Source: Succinivibrionaceae bacterium UBA3769 (GTDB lineage: Bacteria; Pseudomonadota; Gammaproteobacteria; Enterobacterales; Succinivibrionaceae). Taken from it: a stretch of DNA of 64,000 bases. A model generated the notes under the pieces. The model had not been told where the DNA came from. It did no database searches and saw only the letters and a list, made by a program, of their open reading frames with translations. Each line of letters opens with the position of its first letter. Position 1 is the stretch's first letter. Location of the stretch: NCBI GenBank assembly GCA_002372325.1, contig DFFT01000179.1, positions 1 through 64,000 of the forward strand. The letters are read 5' to 3'. The position numbers and the translations under genes were made by a program. Positions 54,140 to 63,880 of the stretch are shown one piece after another.

Positions 54140-56053
54140 TTAATCTGTGATCTCCTGAAGATAAAACTCGCCGTAAACATACAGTATGGCGTATTTGTGA
54201 AGATGCGGGATTTCCTTAAGGTGATCATCCGTGACATAAAAATCAAGCTGTGTCCGGGCTTCCTGAAACAGCTTGTCTCTCACGGATATTTTTGTCTTTC
54301 TGGCGGCCCGGGAATTCCTTTTGTATTTGAACTCGATAACGTAGCTCGGCCCATCAGGATCGGTATTTTCAGCTACCAGATCCGCACGGCCCTTTTTGGT
54401 GTCTGCCACCATCACAGGCGCGCTGCCGGAAGCTTCTTCGGAATTCTGATTCATTGTTGAATCAGCCAGAGCGCCGTCAGCTAATACCGGGATGCCGTTA
54501 TGCCGGACATAATATTCTCTGGTCAGAATAAAGGAATTGTCAGGATTCCACTTCATAGCAAGATAAACTGCCAGCGCGAGCTGATATTCGGCTTCTGCGG
54601 CAATATCGGTCTGAACAAATGATGATGCCACTGATTTCAGGAGGCTGACAATCTGAGTGAGATTATTTGTTCGGGCCGCTTCGGAAAGCTGCACCTGACC
54701 TTCAATACTGTCAGCGGGAATCTTCATCTCCGCCAGAGAATACCGCTCAAAAAGTCGTTTGAAATACTCATTGGCAATTTTGACAAAGGTGCCGTTCATC
54801 GGTTTTCCGAAATAGCATTCTGTTTCTGCCGGAGACATCAGGGTCAGAAATCCGAGATGATAAAGAAGCGAGATGCCCTGATATTTGCTGAGACCGGCTT
54901 TGGGGGAAGCGAGTTTTATGGTTACCGGTAAAACGCATGACACCGGAGCTCCTTTTCTTAATGAGCTCAACAGGGCCTCCCTGTCCTCCCGTTTCATCAA
55001 ATTCAGATAACCCGTGAGCTTGGTATAATCAACATCATTGGCAGAAGAAATTTCCAGAACCGGAATATTTGCGTAATCGTTTTTAAGTGTTCTGATAAAA
55101 TCAAGACATAGCGCTGAATTATATACCGGCTCCTGGCAGGTTTTTGCAAAACGGTAGCCGTCATATCTGTCCTTCATGACCTTTTTAAGCTCTTCATAAG
55201 AAAAATGGCATTTCCGGCGGTCAACGGTTTCCCGGAGCAGGGTAATAACTTCATCATCGGTAAATCCCGCCAGGCTGCTAAGCTCAGGACGATCGGAAAG
55301 CTTTGCCGATACAAATCCCGACACTGCCGTATCCATGGTAATCGGGAGGACTCCCGTTATAAAGATCCGCTGAATGACTTTTCTTTGATTAAAGTTGCGG
55401 AGGATATTATAAAACGCTCCGATTTCTCCGTCTTTTCTAGATATGTCGGCAAACATTTTTAAGTTGCGGCTTAAAATATCATTGGTGAAATTATCATATT
55501 CATCAATAATGATCATTAATTTTAATAAATTTTTACTGGGGATGAATCCGGTTAAGAAATGTGTGATTATTTTTGCCGGAGAATTAAAAGCGGTTCTGTC
55601 ATTATAAAAGGTGATAACGGCATTTACAGAGTTTCGGATATCAGCGGATTGCAATTCCGGAATAATTAACTCCGGGTATGCGGTATAAAAATCTGCAATT
55701 CCGGCAACGATCTGTTCCATGAAAGAATTGATGGCATCCGTTACGCTGTCCAGCGTTCTGATACCGGAAAAGTCAAATTTCAGCACATGATAGGAATTCT
55801 TAAGCTCTGTAGGATGATCGGCAATCCAGGTTCCTTTGAAGAGCTTGTCTGCCACAGGCTGACTTGCCTTGTCATAGTAATAGCTGAGGATCTCGGTGAA
55901 CATGGTTTTGCCAAACCGGCGGGGTCTCAGCAGCAAGGCAACATAGGTGTCCAGATCCTCGTATTCCTTAATGAATCTGGTTTTATCAATATACGCAAGA
56001 TTTCTGTTTCTGATGAGTTCAAAATCGGAGACGGAATCAGGAATATTTTTCAT
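54140..56053 (-). CDS. AAA-ATPase-like protein with C-terminal PD-(D/E)XK nuclease domain
   Basis: A 637-residue protein of the AAA-ATPase_like/DUF1703 type. The N-terminus MKNIPDSVSDFELIRNRNLAYIDKTRFI and the Walker A RPRRFGKTMF (near 50) are characteristic; LMIIIDEYDN is the Walker B. The C-terminus carries a PD-(D/E)XK-type nuclease core, GRADLV followed by YVIEFKYKR. The ATG at 56053 fits the family start better than one at 56086. These proteins occur in many copies in gut and rumen anaerobes; their function is unproven and they are sometimes suggested to act in defence or mobile-element biology. The gene is visibly AT-richer than its neighbours (for example around 55490-55640), suggesting acquisition. 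Confidence 0.85.
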   Translation of the reverse strand: MKNIPDSVSDFELIRNRNLAYIDKTRFIKEYEDLDTYVALLLRPRRFGKTMFTEILSYYYDKASQPVADKLFKGTWIADHPTELKNSYHVLKFDFSGIRTLDSVTDAINSFMEQIVAGIADFYTAYPELIIPELQSADIRNSVNAVITFYNDRTAFNSPAKIITHFLTGFIPSKNLLKLMIIIDEYDNFTNDILSRNLKMFADISRKDGEIGAFYNILRNFNQRKVIQRIFITGVLPITMDTAVSGFVSAKLSDRPELSSLAGFTDDEVITLLRETVDRRKCHFSYEELKKVMKDRYDGYRFAKTCQEPVYNSALCLDFIRTLKNDYANIPVLEISSANDVDYTKLTGYLNLMKREDREALLSSLRKGAPVSCVLPVTIKLASPKAGLSKYQGISLLYHLGFLTLMSPAETECYFGKPMNGTFVKIANEYFKRLFERYSLAEMKIPADSIEGQVQLSEAARTNNLTQIVSLLKSVASSFVQTDIAAEAEYQLALAVYLAMKWNPDNSFILTREYYVRHNGIPVLADGALADSTMNQNSEEASGSAPVMVADTKKGRADLVAENTDPDGPSYVIEFKYKRNSRAARKTKISVRDKLFQEARTQLDFYVTDDHLKEIPHLHKYAILYVYGEFYLQEITD

Positions 56054-56136
56054 TGAGAACCTTCGGGCAAACTGGCTTTTCCGCATCCTGAAGGAGTGAT
56101 GCGCTTAACTTAAGGCGAAGACGGAGGCATATAAAA

Positions 56137-56193
56137 AGGGACATCCCTTGACAGAACTTTTGATTTTCTGACAGGAGGTAAAGGGATGCCCCT
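56137..56193. repeat. 13-base inverted repeat, one mismatch
   Basis: AGGGACATCCCTT (56137-56149) and AAGGGATGCCCCT (56181-56193) are reverse complements except for one position; the first arm is itself nearly self-complementary. The 31-base interval includes AGGAGGT. The repeat would hide the start codon of the small frame at 56186 in an RNA hairpin. It could also be a remnant of a mobile-element end. Confidence 0.55.
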
Positions 56194-56293
56194 CGCTAAG
56201 TATACTAAAAACCGCGCCGAAACGGAAAACATTTTCCCAGAGGTGAGAAATGCGCGGGGAGAAGGTCAGAAAGGAGATCGAGGAAAAGGCTGA
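56186..56293 (+). CDS. Possible 35-residue basic peptide
   Basis: An ATG at 56186 follows a near-perfect AGGAGGT (56173-56179) by 6 bases and opens 35 codons beginning MPLAKYTKNRAETENIF, rich in Lys, Arg and Gly. A second small frame with GAGGTGAG upstream overlaps it (56250-56357). Both may be relics of one decayed frame, since a single frameshift would join them. No family is recognised, so this is a candidate only. Confidence 0.25.
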   Translation: MPLAKYTKNRAETENIFPEVRNARGEGQKGDRGKG

Positions 56294-56539
56294 GAGAGGT
56301 TGTGAAGCCCGCCGGGATCGCTGTTTTGATGCTGAAATGGCGGTGTTGAAAGCGTGATGGCACGGGCTCTCTCGGTTTAATCCTGCAACCGAGTTAACAT
56401 TAAATGGCAAGAGGAAGAACGCCCCGAAAAAAATACTTACGAGGTGGGTTATAATCTTGTGATTCTGCGCATTCCCGCAGGGTATTCCTGCGGGGCTTGA
56501 GACAGCGCTGTTTTTAAAACTCAGAGACGGACAGGTTAC

Positions 56540-57889
56540 ATGCACGTTCATATTTTAGGAATCTGCGGCACCTTCATGGGAGGGGTGGCAGTTATTGCAA
56601 AGGAACTGGGCTATCAGGTATCGGGATCTGATGCCAATGTTTATCCTCCCATGAGCACCATGCTGCGGGACAAGGGTATTGAGATCATCGAGGGCTATGA
56701 CCCGTCTCAGCTTTCCCCGGCTCCGGATCTTATTATTGTGGGAAATGCCATGAAGCGGGGCAATCCCTGCGTGGAATATATGCTGAACGAGGGGCTCCCC
56801 TTTGTTTCCGGTCCTGAATGGCTGGAGCATTATGTGCTTAATACCAGAAAGGTGATCGGCGTGGCCGGGACTCATGGCAAGACCACCACCTCCGGCATGT
56901 GCGCCTGGATCCTGGAGCATGCCGGCTATAAGCCCGGCTTCCTTATCGGCGGGGTGCCGGGGAATTTTGATACGTCGGCCCGGGTGGGGGATTCGGAATA
57001 TTTTGTCATTGAATCCGATGAATATGACTGCGCCTTTTTCGACAAGAGATCCAAGTTTGTCCATTACCGGCCCTTCGTGCAGATCCTGAACAATCTGGAA
57101 TATGATCATGCCGATATCTTTGAAGACGTGAAGGCGATTCAGAAGCAGTTCCATCATCTGGTGCGCATTATTCCGGGGCGGGGCGAGGTGATTGTTCCCG
57201 CGGATTCCCGGACTCTTGACGAGGTTATTGACATGGGCTGCTGGTCAAACCTGGCGCGTACAGGAGCTCCCGGTGCGGGGATTTATGCCGAGCTTCTGAA
57301 GGATGACGGAAGCTCCTTTGCCGTTTTTGAGAAGGATGGTGCCCGCATAGGAGAGGTGCATTGGGAGGGCATCGGTCTTCATAACGTCCGGAATGCCCTT
57401 ATGGCCATCGAGGCCGCCCGCTTTATCGGGATTGATCCCCGGAAGTCTCTTGAGGCTCTTTCTGCTTTCCGGATGCCAAAAAGAAGAATGGAATTCAAGG
57501 GGGAGAAGAACGGGGTCGCCCTTTATGACGATTTCGCGCACCATCCCACGGCTATCAGAACCACTTTGGACGGTCTCAGAAAAAAGATCGGCACGGCTGC
57601 CAGAATCCTTGCCGTGTTTGAGCCCCGTTCCAATACCATGAAGATGGGCGTCAACCACGAGGAACTGTCCGGTTCCTTTGCGGCCGCGGATCGCGTATTC
57701 ATGTATGCGGCTCCGTCCCTGTCCTGGGATACGGATTCTTTGGAAGTGCCGGGCCGTTTCGAGGTCTGCCACGATTTTGATGAAATGGTAGCAGCCATTG
57801 CCAGGGAGGCTCATCCCGGGGACGTTATTCTGGTGATGAGCAACGGCGGCTTTAACGGCATTCAGGAAAAGCTGCTGGCAAGGCTTTAA
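56540..57889 (+). CDS. mpl: Murein tripeptide ligase Mpl
   Basis: Joins L-alanyl-gamma-D-glutamyl-meso-diaminopimelate, recovered from old peptidoglycan, to UDP-N-acetylmuramate. The 449 residues begin MHVHILGICGTFMGGVAVIAKELGYQVSGSD, have the Mur ligase P-loop VAGTHGKTTTSGM, the ESDEYDCAFFDKRSKF block typical of Mpl, and DDFAHHPTAIRTTLDGLR in the C-terminal domain. Confidence 0.97.
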   Translation: MHVHILGICGTFMGGVAVIAKELGYQVSGSDANVYPPMSTMLRDKGIEIIEGYDPSQLSPAPDLIIVGNAMKRGNPCVEYMLNEGLPFVSGPEWLEHYVLNTRKVIGVAGTHGKTTTSGMCAWILEHAGYKPGFLIGGVPGNFDTSARVGDSEYFVIESDEYDCAFFDKRSKFVHYRPFVQILNNLEYDHADIFEDVKAIQKQFHHLVRIIPGRGEVIVPADSRTLDEVIDMGCWSNLARTGAPGAGIYAELLKDDGSSFAVFEKDGARIGEVHWEGIGLHNVRNALMAIEAARFIGIDPRKSLEALSAFRMPKRRMEFKGEKNGVALYDDFAHHPTAIRTTLDGLRKKIGTAARILAVFEPRSNTMKMGVNHEELSGSFAAADRVFMYAAPSLSWDTDSLEVPGRFEVCHDFDEMVAAIAREAHPGDVILVMSNGGFNGIQEKLLARL

Positions 57890-57995
57890 GAGATACAGTT
57901 CAAGCTCAGGGGGCCGAGATTCAGCACCGGCTGGTTACACTCGGAAGCGCAGTAACTCGGTTCTTCCGAATATCGAGAGTTAATCCATAACGAAA

Positions 57996-58018
57996 AAAGG
58001 AGGTCTGAAACCTCCTTT
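57996..58018. terminator. Bidirectional terminator between mpl and prs
   Basis: AAAGGAGGT and ACCTCCTTT form a perfect 9-base stem around CTGAA, with extra A on the left and T on the right. It lies between converging genes. Confidence 0.88.
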
Positions 58019-58066
58019 ATTTGTTTTTCCGGATCTTTAACCGAAAAACTTCAGCCGCGCCTTTTA

Positions 58067-59014
58067 TCAGGCCTCGAACATGGCGGAAATGGATTCCTCA
58101 TTGGAAATGCGGCGAATAGCCTCTGCCAGCATGGGAGCCAGAGTCAGCACCTTCACCTTGCCGGTGTCCTTCATCTGCTGGGAAAGAGGGATGGAGTCAG
58201 TAACGATAACCTCGTCCAGGCTGGATTCGGAGATGTTTCTGAAAGCAGGGCCGGAAAGCACCGGGTGGGTGGCATAGGCGAACACTCTCTTGGCTCCCCG
58301 GGCTTTGAGAGCATCGGCAGCCTTGCAAAGAGTCCCGCCGGTATCGATCATGTCATCGATAATGATGGCATCGCGATCCTTGACCTCTCCGATGAGGTGC
58401 ATTACTTCTGAAACGTTAGGGCGGGGACGGCGCTTGTCGATAATGGCGATGTCGGTGTCATTAAGGAGCTTGGCAATGGCGCGGGCGCGCACTACGCCGC
58501 CGATGTCCGGAGAAACGATTACCGGATTCTCGAAGCTGTGGTTCTTCATGTCGTCCACCAGGATAGGGCTGCCGAACACATTGTCTACCGGCACGTCAAA
58601 GAAGCCCTGAATCTGCTCCGCATGGAGATCCACGGTAAGAACCCGGTCAACCCCGACGCTGGAGAGCAGGTCAGCTACCACCTTGGCGGTAATGGGCACT
58701 CTGGCAGAGCGGAGTCTTCTGTCCTGACGGGCATAGCCGAAATAGGGTACCACGGCAGTGATGCGGCCGGCGGAAGCCCGTCTCATGGCGTCAATCATCA
58801 CAATGAGTTCCATGAGGTTGTCATTGGTGGGAGCGCAGGTAGACTGGATTATGAAAATATCGCCGCCGCGAACATTTTCATTGATCTGAACATGGATTTC
58901 GCCATCGCTGAAACGATCGACAGTGGCATTGCCTAATCTGGTAAAAAGCTTTTCCGCAATTTTCTGAGCAAGGTCAGGAGTTCCATTCCCTGCAAAAATC
59001 TTCATATCCGGCAC
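58067..59014 (-). CDS. prs: Ribose-phosphate pyrophosphokinase
   Basis: Makes PRPP from ribose 5-phosphate and ATP for nucleotide, histidine and tryptophan synthesis. The 315 residues include [25 protein letters not shown], the catalytic/ATP region [28 protein letters not shown], and the PRPP loop [14 protein letters not shown]. It is the last gene of lolB-ispE-prs; 50 bases separate it from ispE. Confidence 0.98.
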   Translation of the reverse strand: MPDMKIFAGNGTPDLAQKIAEKLFTRLGNATVDRFSDGEIHVQINENVRGGDIFIIQSTCAPTNDNLMELIVMIDAMRRASAGRITAVVPYFGYARQDRRLRSARVPITAKVVADLLSSVGVDRVLTVDLHAEQIQGFFDVPVDNVFGSPILVDDMKNHSFENPVIVSPDIGGVVRARAIAKLLNDTDIAIIDKRRPRPNVSEVMHLIGEVKDRDAIIIDDMIDTGGTLCKAADALKARGAKRVFAYATHPVLSGPAFRNISESSLDEVIVTDSIPLSQQMKDTGKVKVLTLAPMLAEAIRRISNEESISAMFEA

Positions 59015-59064
59015 GGTGTTAACCTCAAGATGATCCTTTTAGTGACTGTTTTGATTCAGGCTGT

Positions 59065-59922
59065 TCATTTGGCGGCTTTAAGTTTGCCGAGAAGCTCATG
59101 GAGCGGTGAAACGTTACAGGCCCGCGCGACAAATCCGGAGATATTGTCCGGGAGGCTGTTACAAGCCTGAACAGCTGTATCTTCATCAGGAAATTCCCCG
59201 AAGCAGGAGGCTCCGGTTCCGGTCATTCCCGATGGTGCGTATTTTAACAACCATGACAGCGCTGTGGCAACCTCGGGATAGATCTTTTTTACCAGTCCCT
59301 CGCAGTCATTGGCCCGGGGATTCTTCATAAGGTCTTCCAGGGGCATTTTGGGGGTGTTCCGGGGCAGATCCGGGTGCGTGAATATTTCCCGGGTGGAAAC
59401 ATGGGTGTTTTCCGGAGTGACCACGAGGTACCACTTTTCCGGAATGGCCACCGGGGTGAGCTTTTCCCCCACGCCTTCCGCATAGGCGCTGCGGCCCCGG
59501 ACAAACACCGGCACATCGGCCCCCAGCCTGCGGCCGGCCCGGGCGAGTTCATCTTCTGAAAGTCCGAGATCCATAAGGTGATTGATAGCAACCATGGCGG
59601 TGGCGGCATTGCTGGAGCCGCCACCCAGACCTCCTCCCATGGGAATCATTTTATCCACATGAACATCGGCGCCGATGTTTTTGCCGGTGATTTCGGCGAG
59701 GAGCTTAATGGCCTTGAAAATAATATTGCCTTCCGTCGGAAAGCCCATGTCCGGAAAAATGCGGACAATGCCGTCATTTCTGGGTTCCAGGGTCATGGTA
59801 TCTCCCCGGTCAAGAATGGCAAACAGGGTGGAAAGCTCATGATAGCCGTCCGGGCGTCTCCCGTTGATGCGCAGAAAAAGGTTGATTTTTGCCGGTGCCG
59901 GCCAGACTGTTAAATTTCCCAC
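59065..59922 (-). CDS. ispE: 4-diphosphocytidyl-2-C-methyl-D-erythritol kinase
   Basis: GHMP kinase of the non-mevalonate isoprenoid pathway, 285 residues. It has WPAPAKINLFLRINGRRPDGYHEL, the ATP-binding PMGGGLGGGSSNAATAM and the C-terminal MTGTGASCFGEF. The start is GTG at 59922, overlapping the lolB stop by 13 bases, so expression is coupled. Confidence 0.97.
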   Translation of the reverse strand: MGNLTVWPAPAKINLFLRINGRRPDGYHELSTLFAILDRGDTMTLEPRNDGIVRIFPDMGFPTEGNIIFKAIKLLAEITGKNIGADVHVDKMIPMGGGLGGGSSNAATAMVAINHLMDLGLSEDELARAGRRLGADVPVFVRGRSAYAEGVGEKLTPVAIPEKWYLVVTPENTHVSTREIFTHPDLPRNTPKMPLEDLMKNPRANDCEGLVKKIYPEVATALSWLLKYAPSGMTGTGASCFGEFPDEDTAVQACNSLPDNISGFVARACNVSPLHELLGKLKAAK

Positions 59923-60494
59923 TTGTTTATCCTGATTTTAATTAAAAGATCCTTCCCCTTAAGGGTAATGAACTCCGGAAGAATGAATTTTCCGGTATTC
60001 GTATAGCGTTCATAGATGACAGTGAATTCCGGATGGGTGATTTCGCTGATGGTGCTGTCAGCGTTTCTGACAAAGGGAAGATCTCCCGGAATGGCCCGGA
60101 TAATGTCCGGAAGCCGGCGGGCGGGAATGCTAAGTCCGGTGAGCTGTCTTGCCAGATCATCCGCCGAAGATCCGGAATATTGTTTGCCTTCGCTGTCAGT
60201 AATGCGGGCTTCCCCGGGACTGTTTTCCAGCCGGAACACCGTGGATCCGGTAAGACTGGTAAGCTCCAGAAGGTAACGGTCATCCTTAACGGAGACATTA
60301 ACATAGGAGGAGAGCCGGTTTTGCTTTTCGATAATGGCGATTTTGCCGGAGGCCCCGAAGGATGTGATCTTTGCGAGCTCGGCATTCTGATTTTCATAAA
60401 ATTCCGGGGGGTTATCCGGTATGGAATTGCATCCGGCGGCAAAAATCATAATGCCTGCCAGCGCGGCAATGAATATTCCTGATTGTGCGGTCAT
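59910..60494 (-). CDS. lolB: Outer-membrane lipoprotein receptor LolB
   Basis: Accepts lipoproteins from LolA and inserts them into the outer membrane. The 194 residues have a signal peptide with lipobox-like AAGC and a LolB fold pattern (FGASGKIAIIEKQNRLSSYVNVSVKDDRYLLELTSLTGSTVFRLE). Sequence similarity is modest in this family; the conserved lolB-ispE-prs order supports the call. Confidence 0.9.
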   Translation of the reverse strand: MTAQSGIFIAALAGIMIFAAGCNSIPDNPPEFYENQNAELAKITSFGASGKIAIIEKQNRLSSYVNVSVKDDRYLLELTSLTGSTVFRLENSPGEARITDSEGKQYSGSSADDLARQLTGLSIPARRLPDIIRAIPGDLPFVRNADSTISEITHPEFTVIYERYTNTGKFILPEFITLKGKDLLIKIRINKWEI

Positions 60495-60599
60495 GACTTG
60501 TTTTTCCGAAAGGAGACGGGAAGCGAGGCGGATCTTCAGGAGCGGTATCCTCTCTGAAGGACTGTCGTTTCAGGCTTCCCGGAAACATAAAACGCGGTC

Positions 60600-60628
60600 A
60601 TGGTAGCATTTTTGTCCCGATAATTCAA
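60600..60628 (-). promoter_or_regulatory. Probable sigma-70 promoter of lolB-ispE-prs
   Basis: On the minus strand TTGAAT (60623-60628) and TACCAT (60600-60605) are 17 bases apart, about 105 bases before the lolB start and after the pflB terminator. Confidence 0.5.
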
Positions 60629-60653
60629 CGCAGCGGGGAATGCCCTTCGGGCA

Positions 60654-60681
60654 TAAAAAAGCCCCGGATTTCTCCGGGGCT
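60654..60681 (-). terminator. Terminator after pflB
   Basis: On the minus strand AGCCCCGG and CCGGGGCT pair around a 6-base loop and are followed by six T. It lies 32 bases after the pflB stop. Confidence 0.92.
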
Positions 60682-60712
60682 CTGTGTTCAGTTGCAGGCC
60701 TTCAGCGCTCTT

Positions 60713-63019
60713 TTAGAGGGAGCTCGTGAAGGTACGGGTAATAACGTCGTCCTGCTGCTCTTTGGTAAGAGAATTGAAGCGCACGGCATATCCGGAAACG
60801 CGAATGGTGAGCATCGGATACTTGTCAGGATTCTTCTGAGCATCAATGAGAGTATCTCTGTTCAGCACATTCACATTGAGATGCTGACCGCCTTCATGGC
60901 TGGGATCGTGATGGAAGTAACCGTCCAGGAGGCCTATCAGGTTCTTGTTCTGGGTGTTTCTGTCAGTGCCGAGAGCAGCCGGAACAATGGAGAAGGTGTA
61001 GGAAATACCGTCCTTGGCGTAGGCAAACGGCAGCTTGGCCACTGAAGACAGGGAAGCCACAGCGCCCTTGACATCGCGGCCGTGCATCGGATTGGCGCCC
61101 GGACCGAAGGGCTTGTGAGCCTCGCGGCCGCAGGGGGTCTCGCCGGTGTTCTTGCCATAGACCACATTTGAGGTAATGGTAAGAATGGACTGAGTAGGCA
61201 GAGCGTTTCTGTAGGTTACGCGTTCCTTGATCTTCTTCATGAAGCGTTCCACGAGGTCGCAGGCAATGGAGTCCACGCGTTCGTCATTGTTGCCGAACTT
61301 CGGGAAGTCGCCTTCGATGTCGAACTTGGTGGCTACGCCGTCTTCGTCGCGAATCGGCTTAACCCTGGCATACTTGATGGCGGACAGGGAGTCGGCGGCA
61401 ACGGAAAGACCGGCTACGCCGCAGGCCATGGTGCGGAATACATCGCGATCATGGAGAGCCATCTGCACTGCCTCGTAGGCATACTTGTCGTGCATGTAGT
61501 GGATAATGTTCAGAGCGGTAACGTACTGCGTGGCCAGCCAGTCCATGAACTTGTCAACGCGCTGCATGACATCATCGAACTCCAGGTACTCGCCGGCGGG
61601 GATATCGGTCTTAGGACCAACCTGCATATGCTTGCCGTCTTTGACAATCATCTCGTCCTTGCCGCCGTTGATGGCGTAAAGAAGAGTCTTGGCCAGGTTG
61701 GCACGGGCGCCGAAGAACTGCATTCTCTTGCCCACAACCATGGGGGATACGCAGCAGGCAATGGCGTAGTCATCGCTGTTGAAATCAGGACGCATGAGGT
61801 CGTCATTTTCGTACTGAATGGAAGAGGTGTCGATGGAAACCTTGGTGGTGAATCTCTTCCATGCTGCCGGGAGCTTTTCAGACCAGAGGATGGTCATGTT
61901 GGGCTCCGGAGAGGTGCCCATGTTGTAAAGGGTCTGGAGGTAACGGAAGCAGGTCTTGGTTACCAGGGTTCTGCCGTCGAGACCCATGCCGCCGAGAGAT
62001 TCGGTGGCCCAGATGGGATCGCCGGAGAACAGGCTATCGTACTCGGGGGTGCGGAGGAAGCGTACCATGCGGAGCTTCATGATCATGTGGTCAACCAGCT
62101 CCTGAGCCTGTTTCTCGGTGAGCACGCCGTTTTTGATATCGCGTTCGATGTAGATATCGTGGAAGGTAGCGGTACGGCCGTAGGACATGGCAGCGCCGTT
62201 CTGGGACTTAACAGCAGCCAGATAGCCGAAGTAGGTGGCCTGCATGGCTTCCTTGGCGGTTTTGGCCGGGCCGGAGATATCGCAGCCGTAGGAAGCGGCC
62301 ATCTGCTTGAGCTCGCCCAGAGCCTTCCACTGTTCCTTGATTTCCTCGCGGGAACGAATGGTATCCTCAAGCTCTCTTTCGTCCTTGGGGTTTTCGAGCT
62401 GATCCTGATAGGAATCAAACTGTCTGGCTTTGTCAGCCATGAGAGCATCAATGCCGTAGAGGGCAACGCGACGGTAGTCGCCGATGATGCGGCCGCGGCC
62501 GTAGGCATCAGGAAGACCGGTTAATACCTTGCTCTTGCGGCAGTCTCTGATCCCCTTGGTATAAACATCGAATACACCCTGATTGTGAGTCTTTCTGTAT
62601 TCGGTGAAGATCTTCTCAACTTCCTTGTTAAAAGGCTTGCCGTAGGTTTCGCAGGAGGTCTGAATCATGCGAATGCCGCCAAAGGGCATGATGGCTCTCT
62701 TAAGAGGAGCATCAGTCTGAAGACCTACGATCTGCTCAAGATCCTTGTTGATGTAGCCGGGCTTGTGGGAGGTGATGGTGGAAGGAGTATCGGGATCGAA
62801 ATCCAGGGGAGCGTGAGTTCTGTTCTCCTCCTTGATGCCTTCCATCACCTGGTTCCAAAGAGCGGTGGTTGCATCGGTAGGACCTTCAAGGAAGGAATCA
62901 TCCCCTTCATAAGGAGTGTAATTCTGCTGGATAAAATCACGGGTATCGATTGAATCCTGCCAGGCGCCCGGTTTGAATCCTGCCCATGCCTGCTTTTGAA
63001 GATCATTGAGTTCTGCCAT
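60713..63019 (-). CDS. pflB: Pyruvate formate-lyase (formate C-acetyltransferase)
   Basis: Glycyl-radical enzyme splitting pyruvate to acetyl-CoA and formate in anaerobic fermentation. The 768 residues have the adjacent catalytic cysteines C422-C423 (AIACCVSPM) and the radical glycine near G743 in RVSGYAVRF, the right order and spacing for PflB. Its activase pflA is not beside it. The gene is monocistronic, with its own promoter and terminator. Confidence 0.97.
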   Translation of the reverse strand: MAELNDLQKQAWAGFKPGAWQDSIDTRDFIQQNYTPYEGDDSFLEGPTDATTALWNQVMEGIKEENRTHAPLDFDPDTPSTITSHKPGYINKDLEQIVGLQTDAPLKRAIMPFGGIRMIQTSCETYGKPFNKEVEKIFTEYRKTHNQGVFDVYTKGIRDCRKSKVLTGLPDAYGRGRIIGDYRRVALYGIDALMADKARQFDSYQDQLENPKDERELEDTIRSREEIKEQWKALGELKQMAASYGCDISGPAKTAKEAMQATYFGYLAAVKSQNGAAMSYGRTATFHDIYIERDIKNGVLTEKQAQELVDHMIMKLRMVRFLRTPEYDSLFSGDPIWATESLGGMGLDGRTLVTKTCFRYLQTLYNMGTSPEPNMTILWSEKLPAAWKRFTTKVSIDTSSIQYENDDLMRPDFNSDDYAIACCVSPMVVGKRMQFFGARANLAKTLLYAINGGKDEMIVKDGKHMQVGPKTDIPAGEYLEFDDVMQRVDKFMDWLATQYVTALNIIHYMHDKYAYEAVQMALHDRDVFRTMACGVAGLSVAADSLSAIKYARVKPIRDEDGVATKFDIEGDFPKFGNNDERVDSIACDLVERFMKKIKERVTYRNALPTQSILTITSNVVYGKNTGETPCGREAHKPFGPGANPMHGRDVKGAVASLSSVAKLPFAYAKDGISYTFSIVPAALGTDRNTQNKNLIGLLDGYFHHDPSHEGGQHLNVNVLNRDTLIDAQKNPDKYPMLTIRVSGYAVRFNSLTKEQQDDVITRTFTSSL

Positions 63020-63212
63020 TTTTTACCTCTGTTGGTTTAGGTAGATAAAACGCCTGATGCCCTGGTGAGGCCGGCGTGACATTGGTTGCTGCGTGACCTG
63101 CCGTTGCCGTTTTGCCGGTATCGGCGGTCGGAGTTCGCATTCCGGGAAGATCCTGATAGCGTCTCTTTCCGGAAGTTACCAGCTGAAAGCTGATGTGTTA
63201 TTTAGTTCCTTA

Positions 63213-63241
63213 ATGATACAACGGTCACAGTTTTTTAACAA
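63213..63241 (-). promoter_or_regulatory. Sigma-70 promoter of pflB
   Basis: On the minus strand TTGTTA (63236-63241) and TATCAT (63213-63218) are separated by 17 bases, giving a leader of roughly 185 bases before pflB. Confidence 0.65.
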
Positions 63242-63880
63242 TTGCGAAAGAGATGCGGTCTTGTCCGGCAGCTCTTTTCGAGGTCTGCGAGCATCAGGAA
63301 CTTCATGGCTGTTATTATATCCGGCGGTTTTGGTGAAATTTGTGAGCTATATCACATAAAACGCAGTTTTTTAATGAAAATTAATTACAAAATATCTCAA
63401 AATAGTGATTTAAAACACTGTTGACTGAAAATTTTCTATCAAAAAATACGTGTTATCTGGGCCTTGAAATGCGGCAAATGTCACTTTTCTGAGATTTTTT
63501 CTCTGAAAAATCCGGTTTTTGCCTGTTTTGCCTGAGAAATCCCCCGAAAAACAGAATTTTTGCGGTTATTATGCGGTTTGCGCCCGGTGAATACCATGGT
63601 TTTCTTACTTTCATTTTTGCTGCTTTTTTTGAAATTTTGATACCGGAAAAATTTCAAATTTCATGCGGCTCGATTACGGGAGCGCGCCGGCGGTTTTTGC
63701 CGCTTTTCGGAGAACGCTGCCGGGAGAGTTTTTGCTTGCTCCTCTCATTTTTTTACTTGCGCTGCTTCTTCCGGTAAAATTTCCCATGGCGCGGACGGGG
63801 CCATTCCGGTATCCCGGTTCCGGAGGCATTAATCGGAATCTCCCGCGGGATTCTTCCCGTTTTTCGCTACCCGGAGTTTT
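63242..63880. other. Regulatory intergenic region upstream of pflB
   Basis: About 640 bases without a credible gene. The part from about 63360 to 63660 is strongly AT-rich. It holds the CRP palindrome listed separately. No FNR-type TTGAT-N4-ATCAA site was found. Confidence 0.5.
63341..63356. promoter_or_regulatory. CRP (cAMP receptor protein) binding site
   Basis: TGTGA-GCTATA-TCACA is a perfect CRP half-site pair with the standard 6-base spacer, flanked by A/T as in the consensus. It lies 100 bases upstream of the pflB -35 box and 525 bases before the gene starting at 63881. Confidence 0.8.

Larger units (their letters stand above)
56087..56539. other. Gene-poor region before mpl
   Basis: About 450 bases. 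It contains the inverted repeat 56137-56193, a small possible reading frame at 56186, a perfect stem CTCGGTT/AACCGAG (56371-56393), a TATAAT (56450-56455) without a clear -35, and the hairpin CCCGCAGG/CCTGCGGG (56474-56494) in the likely mpl leader. The latter two may belong to the mpl promoter and leader. Confidence 0.5.

Noticed and set aside
56105..56551. 148-codon minus-strand frame upstream of mpl
   Set aside because: Low-complexity product, no ribosome site, overlaps the mpl start and its leader hairpins.
61451..62524. 357-codon plus-strand frame inside pflB
   Set aside because: Antisense shadow of a highly conserved enzyme.
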